A stretch of 64,000 bases of DNA. Source: Rhodococcus sp. ABRD24. Its GTDB lineage: Bacteria; Actinomycetota; Actinomycetes; Mycobacteriales; Mycobacteriaceae. Location: NCBI RefSeq assembly GCF_004328705.1, contig NZ_CP035319.1, positions 62,001-126,000 of the forward strand. Direction: 5' to 3'. The notes under the pieces are model-generated. The model was given only the letters and a program-made list of their open reading frames with translations, ran no database searches and was not told the origin of the DNA. Positions 9,011-17,031 of the stretch are shown one piece after another (position 1 is the first letter of the stretch; every line of letters begins with the position of its first letter). The position numbers were made by a program, and so were the translations under genes.

Positions 9011-9997
9011 TCAGCGCAGATGCGGCAGCACTTCCCGCTCGAGCAGCTCGAGGCCCGAGGTGTCGTATGCCGCCTCGGGGACGTAGAAGATCGCGTACTC
9101 GAGCCCCTGCTTCTTCAGCGCCGTCAGGTTCTCGACGATCTGCTCCGGGGTGCCCACGGCGGGCATGCCACGGAATGCGCCGAGTGACGCGTCAGCCTTC
9201 GCGGCACCGACGATCGGTTCCAGCCGGGCGCGCAGCGCCTCGAGCCGGTCCTGCACCTCGGCTTCGGTGCGTCCGATCGCGAGGTTGTAGTTGGCGGAAC
9301 GGACGATGCCGTCGAAGTCGGTGCCCACCTCGGCGCAGTGCTCGCGCAGAATCTGCGACTTGTGGGAAAAACCGTCCGGAGTGCCGTCGAAGTTCGTGTA
9401 CTGCGCGTACTTCGCAGCGATCCTCAGCGTCACCTTCTCGCCGCCGCCGGCGATCCACAGCGGAATTCCGCGGTCCTGCAGCGGAAGCGGACGGACGATC
9501 GCGCCATCGACCTGGTAGTGCCGGCCGTCCAGGGTTGCGGTGCCGGTTGTCCACGCCTGCTTGAAGATCTGTACGCCCTCGTCGAGACGGCGTAGCCGCT
9601 CACCAGCAGAAGGGAATCCGTATCCGTACGCGCGCCATTCGTGCTCGTACCAGCCGCCGCCGATGCCCATCTCCACGCGCCCGCCGGAGATGATGTCTGC
9701 GGTCGCCGCGACCTTCGCGAGGTAGGCCGGGTTGCGATAGCCCATCGCGGTGCACATCTGCCCTAGCCGCACCCGCTCGGTCACCGCGGCGAACGCCGAC
9801 ACCAGCGACCACGCCTCATGAGTGGCCTCGTCGGTGGGTTCGGGGACGGTATGGAAGTGGTCGTACACCCAGATCGACTCCCACGGTCCACTGTCCGCGC
9901 GCAGCGCGATGTCGCGCATCACGGGCCACTGGTCGGCCGGATCGATGCCGACGAGATCCAGGCGCCAACCCTGGGGTACGAAAAGTCCGAATCGCAT
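9011..9997 (-). CDS. LLM-class F420-dependent oxidoreductase (luciferase-like)
   Basis: The start was set at ATG 9997 (MRFGLFVPQGWRLDLVGIDP), which gives the usual 328-aa TIM-barrel; the open frame upstream is not coding-like. Typical features include ESIWVYDHFH near residue 40, the segment RLGQMCTAMGYRNPAYLAKV, and SGGRVEMGIGGGWYEHEW. These match the TIGR03560-like branch of LLM proteins. Such enzymes use coenzyme F420 or FMN, and the substrate cannot be told here. It lies 64 bases downstream of ychJ on the same strand, with a tandem repeat in between. Confidence 0.85.
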   Translation of the reverse strand: MRFGLFVPQGWRLDLVGIDPADQWPVMRDIALRADSGPWESIWVYDHFHTVPEPTDEATHEAWSLVSAFAAVTERVRLGQMCTAMGYRNPAYLAKVAATADIISGGRVEMGIGGGWYEHEWRAYGYGFPSAGERLRRLDEGVQIFKQAWTTGTATLDGRHYQVDGAIVRPLPLQDRGIPLWIAGGGEKVTLRIAAKYAQYTNFDGTPDGFSHKSQILREHCAEVGTDFDGIVRSANYNLAIGRTEAEVQDRLEALRARLEPIVGAAKADASLGAFRGMPAVGTPEQIVENLTALKKQGLEYAIFYVPEAAYDTSGLELLEREVLPHLR

Positions 9998-10012
9998 CAG
10001 GAATCCTTCGCA

Positions 10013-10080
10013 ACGGTGTGTCGACAAGCACGGTGTGTCGACAAGCACGGGGCGTCGACATCTACAGGGCGTCGACGTAG
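10013..10080. repeat. Four tandem copies of a 17-bp repeat at the 3' end of ychJ
   Basis: The copies are ACGGTGTGTCGACAAGC (10013-10029), the same again (10030-10046), ACGGGGCGTCGACATCT (10047-10063) and ACAGGGCGTCGACGTAG (10064-10080). Every copy keeps GTCGAC at the same place. The last copy is inside the ychJ coding end (Tyr-Val-Asp codons), and the array extends into the gap before the LLM oxidoreductase. It looks like slippage growth out of the gene end. Confidence 0.9.
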
Positions 10081-10445
10081 AACCATTGTCGGTGCTCGCG
10101 GACGAATCGGCTGTGTTCGCGCAGCGAGCCACGTTCGCCATGGTGGCGATAATGTGCGACGAACTCGACGGTTCCCGTCTGATCGAGCAATCCGCCAGCC
10201 GTGGTCCGCAGGATGTCGAGGCGGCGCCACGCCTGCTCGGGATCGATGTCAATCCGCCTGGGCCGGGTGCTCGGATGCCACGTCCGCAGCAGGTACGCCT
10301 CGTCGCCGACAGCGAACGCGGCGTACCGGGAGCGCATCAGCTGTTCGGCGGTGGGCGCCTCGGCCTCTCCGGAATGAAAGCGTCCGCAGCATTGGCCGTA
10401 CTGCTCACCGGACAGGCAGGGGCAACGGACTTCGGGGTCGATCAC
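10062..10445 (-). CDS. ychJ: YchJ-family protein with N-terminal SEC-C zinc motif
   Basis: The 127-aa protein starts MIDPEVRCPCLSGEQYGQCC, the zinc-binding SEC-C-like motif, followed by the YchJ core (TAEQLMRSRYAAFAVGDEAY, LLRTWHPSTRP, VEFVAHYR) and the end RQWFYVDAL. The fold is NTF2-like; function is unknown in all species. It starts 4 bases after pmbA ends, so it is probably the third gene of a tldD-pmbA-ychJ transcript. Its last codons seed the 17-bp tandem repeat. Confidence 0.85.
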   Translation of the reverse strand: MIDPEVRCPCLSGEQYGQCCGRFHSGEAEAPTAEQLMRSRYAAFAVGDEAYLLRTWHPSTRPRRIDIDPEQAWRRLDILRTTAGGLLDQTGTVEFVAHYRHHGERGSLREHSRFVREHRQWFYVDAL

Positions 10446-10449
10446 GCGG

Positions 10450-11814
10450 TCACCGCGCCTTGCTCACAGACGACATGTGGAAGTCTGGAATTCGCATGGG
10501 CGGCATGGCCGTCCGGGTGAACCAGTCCTTCCACTCGCGCGGTAGCGTCGACTCGGTTGCGCCCACCTCGGTGGTCCGGCGCAGCAGGTCGAGGGGACTC
10601 TCGTTGAATCGGAAGTTGTTGACCGATGCGGTGACAGTGCCGTCCTCGATCAGGTACACTCCGTCCCGGGTAAGTCCGGTGAGCAGAGCGGTCGCCGGGT
10701 CGACCTCGCGGATGTACCACAGTGTGGTGAGCAGCAATCCGCGCTCGGTGCGCGCGACCATGTCATCGAGCGACGCGGCGTTGCCGCCGGTGAGCAGCAG
10801 ATTGTCGCCCGGTACGGCGACGGGGGCGCCGAATTCGGCGGCCGCCGCGCGCGGGTAGGCGAGGGCGTTGATCGCGCCGTCTCGGATCCAGTCGACCCGC
10901 TCGGCGTCCATGCCGTTGTCGAACACCGACACCGTGTCGCTCGACGCGGTCGCCGCGACGAAGGGGCAGTAGGCGAACCCGTCGGCATGCGGGTCGGAGA
11001 ACAGGGTCAGCGGAATGTCGGTGAGACGTTCCCCGACCCGGGTGCCACCTCGCCGCGACAGGGCGGTATGTCCCTCCTGTGCGCCGCGGCCCTCCATCGC
11101 CCACATCAGCGGAATCATCAGATCCGACACTGCCGATGGCGGCAGCACCGTCTCGTAGCGCCCCGCCGGCAGGTCGACCGTGCGGGCGGACCAGTCCAGC
11201 CGGGTTCCGAGATCGGCGAGCAGTCGGGGAACCGCCACGTCCGTGAAATCGAGGGTCGACGTGCCCACCCAGGAACTCGCATCGCCGCGTTTGCCGTTGA
11301 TCTCGATCGACCCGGTCGGCTGCATGAAGCGTCGACGGATCCCGGTCGACGTCCCGAGCCACGTGCTGTGCATCTGGTGGTGCGCGAAGCCGTACAGCCG
11401 GTCGGCGCCGTCGAACCCGTCCGCCAGCCCGGGCACGAGCGTCTCGAACACCCCCACACCCGTCGACGCAGGGCCCTGCGACCAGCCCGGATCTGCGGCG
11501 GCGCCGGTCAGCAGGTCCATCGCGTCCTCGGCCGGCTGGGCCGCGCGGGCGGCGGCCTCGCTGGCCCGCACCACGTCGGCGATCGCGTCCGCGTCGACCG
11601 TCGACGACGTCACCGCGCCGACCTGCGCGGCCCCGTCGGCGGAGCGGATCACCGACAGCACGGTCCAGGACCGCGACGTCGAGACGCCGTTGGTGGTCAT
11701 CGAATTGCCGGCCCAGCGCAGTGACGCCTCGCTCGCGTCGGTGACCAGCACCATCGCCTCGTCGGCGGTCGACAGCGTGAGCGCCCGCTCGACGAGTTCC
11801 TGCGCGGCGATCAT
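10450..11814 (-). CDS. pmbA: PmbA/TldE-family metalloprotease subunit
   Basis: The ATG at 11814 overlaps the tldD stop by 4 bases (ATGA) and gives MIAAQELVERALTLSTADEA, 454 aa. The protein follows the PmbA/TldE pattern, with the C-terminal TTLWYIREVDPATALLTGLT and GVYLIEDGTVTASVNNFRFN. TldE partners lack the metal site and pair with TldD to form a heterodimeric protease. In E. coli the pair trims microcin B17 precursor and CcdA. Here the pair lies among chromosomal genes with no peptide precursor visible nearby, so a housekeeping role is likelier. Confidence 0.88.
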   Translation of the reverse strand: MIAAQELVERALTLSTADEAMVLVTDASEASLRWAGNSMTTNGVSTSRSWTVLSVIRSADGAAQVGAVTSSTVDADAIADVVRASEAAARAAQPAEDAMDLLTGAAADPGWSQGPASTGVGVFETLVPGLADGFDGADRLYGFAHHQMHSTWLGTSTGIRRRFMQPTGSIEINGKRGDASSWVGTSTLDFTDVAVPRLLADLGTRLDWSARTVDLPAGRYETVLPPSAVSDLMIPLMWAMEGRGAQEGHTALSRRGGTRVGERLTDIPLTLFSDPHADGFAYCPFVAATASSDTVSVFDNGMDAERVDWIRDGAINALAYPRAAAAEFGAPVAVPGDNLLLTGGNAASLDDMVARTERGLLLTTLWYIREVDPATALLTGLTRDGVYLIEDGTVTASVNNFRFNESPLDLLRRTTEVGATESTLPREWKDWFTRTAMPPMRIPDFHMSSVSKAR

Positions 11815-13391
11815 CGGCCGCCCTCCGTTCGGGTGTTGAGCACGTTGACGCCGCGGAACAGCCCCGACGGGCAACCGTGGCTCACCGCCGCCACCTGGCC
11901 GGGTTGTGCCTTGCCGCAGTTGAACGCGCCGCCGAGGCGCCACGTCGACGGCCCACCGACAGCCTCCATCGAGCCCCAGAAGTCGGTCGTCGTCGCCTGG
12001 TACGCGACGTCGCGCAGCTGCCCGTCGAGCCGGCCGTCCCGGATCCGGAAGAAGCGCTGCCCGGTGAACTGGAAGTTGTAGCGCTGCATGTCGATCGACC
12101 AGCTCTTGTCGCCGACGACGTAGATGCCGTCCTCGACGCGGGAAATGAGATCGGCAGTGCTGGTATCGGTTTCGGGATCGGGCTGCAGGGAAACGTTCGC
12201 CATCCGCTGGATCGGTACGTGGTGCGCCGAGTCAGCGTACGAGCATCCATTGGAGCGTTCCAGGCCGAGTCGCGGCGCGAACACCCGGTCGAGCTGGTAG
12301 CCGACCAGGACGCCGTCGCGGACGAGGTCCCAGCGCTGCGCCGCCACGGCGTCGTCGTCGAAGCCGACGCTCGCGAGCCCGTGCGGTTCGGTGCGGTCGG
12401 CGGTGACGTGCATGAGCGGCGTGCCGTACCGCAGGCTGCCGAGCAGGTCGGGGCTCGCGAACGACGTGCCGGCGTACGCCGCCTCGTATCCGATGGCGCG
12501 GTCGTATTCGGTTGCGTGACCGACGGATTCGTGGATCGTCAGCCACAGGTTGGTGGGGTCGATCACCAGGTCGGTGGGGCCCGCCTCGACGCTCGGCGCC
12601 GCGATCTTGTCCGCGAGCAGTCCCGGGATCTCGGCGAGTTCGGCGTCCCACTCCCAGCCCGTGCCGGTGACATCCCCCGTCGCTCCGCTCGCCCCGTCGA
12701 GGTACTCCCAGCCGCGGCCCACCGGCGGGGCGAGGGTGCGCATCGTCTCGAAGGTGCCGGCGTCGGCATCGACCGAGACGGCCTCGAGTTCGGGATGCAG
12801 CCGCACCCGCTGCTGCGTGATCGTCGACCCGGCCAGGTCGGCGTAGAACGTCTGCTCCTTGACCTGCAGGCAGCTCGCGGTCACGTGGTCGATGCCGGCC
12901 GCGTCGAGCAGGCGCCGTGACCAGTCGGCGAGCAGATCCACCTTGTCGGCGGTGGCGACCGTGAACGGATCGATCATGTAGCCCGACACCCAGGTGGCGT
13001 CCCGGTACACCGGTTCCGGTGCGAGCACCACCCGTTCGCGGTTGAGGGCGCGCAGCGCGCGGGCCACCGCCACCGCTTCCGCCGCCACGGCCGCCGCGCG
13101 CTCCGGGGTCGGCTCGGCGTGCGACGCGAATCCCCATGTCCCGTCGACCACGACGCGCACCGCGAATCCGGTCTCGACGCCGTCCTGCGCGGACTGGACC
13201 CGGCCGTCGCGCAGTCGCAGCGACTGGGTGACGAGGCGATGCACCCTCAGATCGGCGTGCTCGGCACCGGCGGCGCGGGCGACGGCCAATGCCGCATCGG
13301 CCAGCGCGTGCAGCGGCAGGCTCGTGAACTCGGGGTCGACCGGATGGCCGGATGCGACTGCGGGCGGGACAGCGCCGTGGGTGACGATCAC
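11811..13391 (-). CDS. tldD: TldD-family metalloprotease (catalytic subunit)
   Basis: The 526-aa protein contains the TldD metal-binding HExxxH motif as HESVGH at residues 287-292. Further family stretches are VVGDKSWSIDMQRYNFQFTG and the Cys-containing C-terminal GGAFNCGKAQPGQVAAVSHG. It is cytoplasmic and expected to form a barrel with PmbA that admits only unfolded peptides. The N-terminus could be shorter: Met1 is followed by a poorly conserved ~25 residues before LPLHALADAALAVARAAGAE. It is translationally coupled to pmbA. Confidence 0.9.
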   Translation of the reverse strand: MIVTHGAVPPAVASGHPVDPEFTSLPLHALADAALAVARAAGAEHADLRVHRLVTQSLRLRDGRVQSAQDGVETGFAVRVVVDGTWGFASHAEPTPERAAAVAAEAVAVARALRALNRERVVLAPEPVYRDATWVSGYMIDPFTVATADKVDLLADWSRRLLDAAGIDHVTASCLQVKEQTFYADLAGSTITQQRVRLHPELEAVSVDADAGTFETMRTLAPPVGRGWEYLDGASGATGDVTGTGWEWDAELAEIPGLLADKIAAPSVEAGPTDLVIDPTNLWLTIHESVGHATEYDRAIGYEAAYAGTSFASPDLLGSLRYGTPLMHVTADRTEPHGLASVGFDDDAVAAQRWDLVRDGVLVGYQLDRVFAPRLGLERSNGCSYADSAHHVPIQRMANVSLQPDPETDTSTADLISRVEDGIYVVGDKSWSIDMQRYNFQFTGQRFFRIRDGRLDGQLRDVAYQATTTDFWGSMEAVGGPSTWRLGGAFNCGKAQPGQVAAVSHGCPSGLFRGVNVLNTRTEGGR

Positions 13392-13451
13392 CGGCCCAGC
13401 CTAGTCGGCGTCGCGACGCCGACCGGCGAGCGACGGAATCGCGAGGACGAG

Positions 13452-13678
13452 ATGGACGCGGTGCCACCCCTTGTCCGCGTGGACCTGGATTCGGGCAGGC
13501 GCCCGGCCATCGAGGTGCCGCCGTTCGGGTCGTCGCAGGCCAGTACCTCGGGTTCGAACTCGGCTCGCCGGACCACGGCATCATCGACTACTGGGCGATC
13601 GGCGTCAACAGCGAGTATCCGGTCGAACTCGCGTGGACCGGATACGGCTGGGAGGAATCACCGGCCGAGCCGGGGTGA
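13452..13678 (+). pseudogene. Possible small hypothetical gene with a frameshift
   Basis: A frame from ATG 13452 reads MDAVPPLVRVDLDSGRRPAI. After about 13520 the protein-like sequence continues in another frame as VVAGQYLGFELGSPDHGIID and WTGYGWEESPAEPG, ending at TGA 13676-13678. The two parts together resemble one compact domain of about 75 residues. I cannot name the family. A sequencing error or a real frameshift would look the same here. Confidence 0.35.
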
Positions 13679-13730
13679 CGCGCGCGTGGCCACGACCGTC
13701 CGTCGTCGTCCGCTGGTAGGTTGTGCGGCC

Positions 13731-14258
13731 GTGAATGATTCGGTGTCGATGGGGTTCGACGGTGTCGAGCGGGACCATGTCCGGCCGTTCCTGAAGGAGC
13801 TCGGCTTCCGGAAGCGGGCGCTCGTCTTCACCCGGGTGCGGGACGGCCTCACCGATGTCCTGTCGTTGCAGCGGTCCTCGGGCAACAGCGGCGGCAACGT
13901 GCGCTTCTACGTGAACTGCGGCGTCTACTCCGCGGAGTTCGCGGCGGTGATCGGCGAGACGGTCGTCGAACGCCCGCGCGAGGTCGACTGCCAGTTCCGG
14001 TGCCGCCTCGACAGCCTGGCGCCGGCGGCTCCGCAGTGGTTCGAGATCACTGCGGACACGCCCGCCGAGCCGACCGGCTCGGCCGTGGTCGTGGCGCTGG
14101 AGACGGCGGTACCCGCGCTCGGCACCATCGACACCACCGATGCGCTCGCGGACAGAATCGGCGGCGAGGCGCGTTGGCCGAGGATCGACGACAATCTCCG
14201 CAGCCACGTGCCGGCCGCGAAACTCCCCGCGGTCATGTCCGCGTCGAATCACGGCTGA
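13731..14258 (+). CDS. DUF4304-like hypothetical protein
   Basis: Starting at GTG 13731, the 175-aa protein reads MNDSVSMGFDGVERDHVRPF, then LKELGFRKRALVFTRVRDGL and DVLSLQRSSGNSGGNVRFYV. This is the pattern of DUF4304: a short helix, then strands with LQxS..N and FYVNCGVY. Members are often found beside toxin or immunity genes, but no such partner is visible here. The function is unknown and no signal peptide is seen. Confidence 0.7.
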   Translation: MNDSVSMGFDGVERDHVRPFLKELGFRKRALVFTRVRDGLTDVLSLQRSSGNSGGNVRFYVNCGVYSAEFAAVIGETVVERPREVDCQFRCRLDSLAPAAPQWFEITADTPAEPTGSAVVVALETAVPALGTIDTTDALADRIGGEARWPRIDDNLRSHVPAAKLPAVMSASNHG

Positions 14259-14305
14259 AGCCCGAAGCCCCTGGGAGTTCGTTCCCGGGGCGACGACCTC
14301 CTACG

Positions 14306-15508
14306 ATGCTGGCCATGCGGAGGTTCAGTCTGTGGGTGCGCGATCGGCCGATGATCGCCGACTCGATGCTGGCCGCGCTCCTGTTCACCCTCGAGATTCT
14401 GTCGTCGTTCGGACGAACCGCGCCGGTGCTGTATGCGATCACCGGACTGGGAATGTGCCTTCCGATCGTGTGTCGGCGCCGGTACCCGCGCGCCGCGGCA
14501 ACCGCGGTGCTGGTCATGTCGATCGTGTGCACGGTGACTCTGTACGCGACCGGTGATCTCAACGCCGCGGAGAACGAGCATCCGGCGAAGTTCGCCCTCG
14601 CGGTGTCGCTGTACACACTCGTCGCGTACGTCGGTCGTCGGGCAGCGGCGATCTATGTGGTCGGGTTGTCCGCGGATGCGGCGGTGTCGATCTTGCTGCT
14701 CGACCAGGACGTGCCCGCCGTCGTCGTCTTCTCGGCGTTGGCCTTCGCACTCTCCTGGATCATCGCGGAGTTCCTCGGCGCCCGCCGCGCGTACGACGAC
14801 GAGGTTGCGGCGCGGCTCACCGTCGCCGCGTACGACCGGGATCGTCGGGCGGAGGAAGCCGTGTACGCCGAACGGACCCGTATCGCACGCGAACTGCATG
14901 ACGTTGTCGCGCACGCGGTCAGCGTGATGGTTGTGCAGGCCGATGGCGCCTCGTATGCGCTGCGCGGCAACCCGGAGGCCGCGGAGCGGGCGCTGTCCAA
15001 CATCGCCGGCACCGGCCGGCAGGCCCTCGCCGAACTGCGGCGCACCGTCGCCCTTCTGCGCACCCCGCAGACGCCGGAGGAAATGCCGCAGCACGGCACC
15101 GCTGGCGTTGCACGCGTGGTCCAGACGATGCGCGACGCGGGCCTGTCCATAGAACTGGTGCAGTCCGGGGCGATCGATGACATCAGCCCCGCTCTGAGCC
15201 TCGGTGTGCATCGGCTGGTCCAGGAGTCGTTGACGAATGTGCTGCGGCACTCCGGGACGGACTCGAAGGCGTGGGTCCACGTCGTCCGGCGTGAGGATGA
15301 TGTTCTGGTCGAGATCGTCGACAACGGCGGCGCCCGGCACGGTAGTGGTGTCCGCGAGGACTATCGGACCGCGATCGAGGGCACCGGCAACGGGTTGGTC
15401 GGCATGCGTGAACGCGTCGCCGTGCTCCACGGAACGCTCGAAGCCGGACGCAGGCACGACGGCGGATGGACCGTCCGGGCGCAACTACCGCTGCATCCCC
15501 CGGAATGA
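14306..15508 (+). CDS. Sensor histidine kinase, HisKA_3/DesK type
   Basis: The 400-aa protein (ATG 14306; 14315 is also possible) has four to five N-terminal membrane helices over residues ~20-155, then a dimerisation helix with the phospho-acceptor His198 in ERTRIARELHDVVAHAVSVM. The ATP-binding domain shows LVQESLTNVLRHS (N box), IVDNGGA and GTGNGLVGMRERV (G boxes). It has no large sensor domain, so it probably senses a membrane event. The response regulator gene follows after 38 bases, forming a NarL-type two-component system. The target genes are not evident; the adjacent SMR pair is one possibility. Confidence 0.92.
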   Translation: MLAMRRFSLWVRDRPMIADSMLAALLFTLEILSSFGRTAPVLYAITGLGMCLPIVCRRRYPRAAATAVLVMSIVCTVTLYATGDLNAAENEHPAKFALAVSLYTLVAYVGRRAAAIYVVGLSADAAVSILLLDQDVPAVVVFSALAFALSWIIAEFLGARRAYDDEVAARLTVAAYDRDRRAEEAVYAERTRIARELHDVVAHAVSVMVVQADGASYALRGNPEAAERALSNIAGTGRQALAELRRTVALLRTPQTPEEMPQHGTAGVARVVQTMRDAGLSIELVQSGAIDDISPALSLGVHRLVQESLTNVLRHSGTDSKAWVHVVRREDDVLVEIVDNGGARHGSGVREDYRTAIEGTGNGLVGMRERVAVLHGTLEAGRRHDGGWTVRAQLPLHPPE

Positions 15509-15546
15509 ACGTGCGTTCGGATCCGCGGAGCCACTAGATTGTTCGA

Positions 15547-16206
15547 GTGCCCATCACTGTGTTGCTCGTCGACGACCAGGAGCTCATGCGGATGGGCCTG
15601 ACCATGGTGCTCGACGCGCATGACGACATAGACGTGGTCGGGGAGGCTGCGGATGGCGCCGCCGCCGTCCAGGCAGCCCTCGAGCTGGCACCGGACGTGG
15701 TGCTGATGGACGTACGGATGCCGATCGTCGACGGCGTCAGTGCCACCGCAGACATCATCGCTGCCGGGGGGCCCACCCGGGTACTGGTGATGACCACGTT
15801 CGATCTCGACGAGCACGTGCTCGGCGCGCTGCGCGCGGGCGCGAGCGGATTCCTGCTCAAGGACACCCCACCCGAGGACCTGGTCTCGGCGATCCGGAGC
15901 GTTGCCGCCGGGGACGCCGTCGTCTCTCCCCGCGTCACGCGCCGGTTCATTTCCCGCTTCCTCAACGACGACGTGCCGCCGACGCGGGATCCGGCGGTGC
16001 TCGAGGTCCTCACCGATCGAGAACGTGAGGTTCTCTGCCTGATTGCCGGGGGATTGTCCAACGCCGAGATCGCGGCGCGCCTGTACCTGTCGGAGGCGAC
16101 GATCAAATCACATGTCGGTCGGGTTCTGTCCAAGCTGGGGCTGCGCGATCGGGTTCAGGCCGTCGTCCTGTCCTACGAGACCGGTCTGGTGCGGCCCGGC
16201 TCGTGA
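15547..16206 (+). CDS. NarL/LuxR-family response regulator
   Basis: From GTG 15547, the 219-aa protein has a receiver domain (VLLVDDQELMRMG; phospho-acceptor Asp55 in VVLMDVRMP; the conserved Lys in FLLKDTPPEDL). The C-terminal LuxR-type helix-turn-helix reads LTDREREVLCLIAGGLSNAE followed by YLSEATIKSHVGRVLSKLGL. It is the cognate partner of the upstream kinase. The SMR genes start 56 bases downstream on the same strand, so they may share a transcript or be controlled by it. Confidence 0.93.
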   Translation: MPITVLLVDDQELMRMGLTMVLDAHDDIDVVGEAADGAAAVQAALELAPDVVLMDVRMPIVDGVSATADIIAAGGPTRVLVMTTFDLDEHVLGALRAGASGFLLKDTPPEDLVSAIRSVAAGDAVVSPRVTRRFISRFLNDDVPPTRDPAVLEVLTDREREVLCLIAGGLSNAEIAARLYLSEATIKSHVGRVLSKLGLRDRVQAVVLSYETGLVRPGS

Positions 16207-16261
16207 CGGTGACGACCCTCGCGCCCAGGCCGCCCGCCGACTACTCCTGGAGGACTGACCT

Positions 16262-16624
16262 GTGAAGAAATGGCTGCTGCTCGGCTGCGCGATCGGGAGC
16301 GAGGTGACCGGCTCGCTGTCGCTGAAGGCAGCGCTCGACCAGCCTGCTTGGTACGTGGTGGTCGCGGCGGGATATGTTGCGGCGTTCGCGTTTCTGGCGG
16401 CGGTACTCCGCACGGGCATGCCGCTCGGTGCGGCATACGGCATCTGGGGAGCGACAGGGGTCGCGCTCACCGCGATCCTCGCTGCCGTCATCTTCGGAGA
16501 AGCACTCACCGGCGTCATGCTGGTGGGCATCGCCTGCATCATCGCCGGAGTGTTGCTTGTCGAACTCGGATCGCAGCAGGCTCGGGACCGGACGCACGTG
16601 CACGAGAAGGTCGAGGCGCCCTGA
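16262..16624 (+). CDS. SMR-family multidrug transporter subunit
   Basis: The GTG at 16262, preceded by GGAGG, starts a 120-aa protein with four hydrophobic helices. SMR marks are the first-helix Glu in LLLGCAIGSEVTGSLSLKA, equivalent to Glu14 of EmrE, and YGIWGATGVALTAILA in helix 3. It has a longer hydrophilic tail (QQARDRTHVHEKVEAP) than single-gene SMR pumps, as in paired-SMR systems such as EbrAB. The stop codon overlaps the next ATG by one base, so the two subunits are translationally coupled. Confidence 0.9.
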   Translation: MKKWLLLGCAIGSEVTGSLSLKAALDQPAWYVVVAAGYVAAFAFLAAVLRTGMPLGAAYGIWGATGVALTAILAAVIFGEALTGVMLVGIACIIAGVLLVELGSQQARDRTHVHEKVEAP

Positions 16625-16932
16625 TGTACTGGGTCTTCCTCGTCCTTGCGATCCTCGTCGAGGTCATGGCCACACTGTCTTTGCGCGCCGCGACGACCGG
16701 ATCCAAGGCGTGGTACGTGCTCGTCGTCGGTGGCTACCTGGCCGCGTTCACTTTGCTGTCCATGGCGCTCGCACGGGGCCTCGGAATCGGTATCGCGTAC
16801 GGGATCTGGGCCGCGGCGGGTGTTGCGCTCACCGCAGTTGCCGGCAAGTTCCTGTTCAAGGAGCCGTTCACCCGGGTCATGGCCGCGGGGATCGCCCTCA
16901 TCATCGTCGGTGTGCTGCTCATCGAACTGTGA
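16624..16932 (+). CDS. SMR-family multidrug transporter subunit, partner
   Basis: This 102-aa protein has four membrane helices. The conserved Glu lies in helix 1 (VFLVLAILVEVMATLSLRA), with YGIWAAAGVALTAVAGKFLF in helix 3. It starts within the stop of the previous SMR gene. Together they probably form a heterodimeric proton-coupled exporter for cationic, lipophilic or guanidinium-type compounds. The position just behind a two-component system suggests induction by that system, but no operator is visible. Confidence 0.9.
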   Translation: MYWVFLVLAILVEVMATLSLRAATTGSKAWYVLVVGGYLAAFTLLSMALARGLGIGIAYGIWAAAGVALTAVAGKFLFKEPFTRVMAAGIALIIVGVLLIEL

Positions 16933-17031
16933 GACGGGTGTGAGACGGCGCAGCGACCGCCGGAGAGGGTCGGTGGCTGCCTCGGCGCGGACCCACTCGA
17001 TTCGGGGAAATCAGTCCCGCGCACTACCGTC

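Noticed and set aside
10013..10080. CRISPR or phage attachment site
   Set aside because: Units are 17 bp, without spacers, and overlap a coding end; no integrase is nearby.
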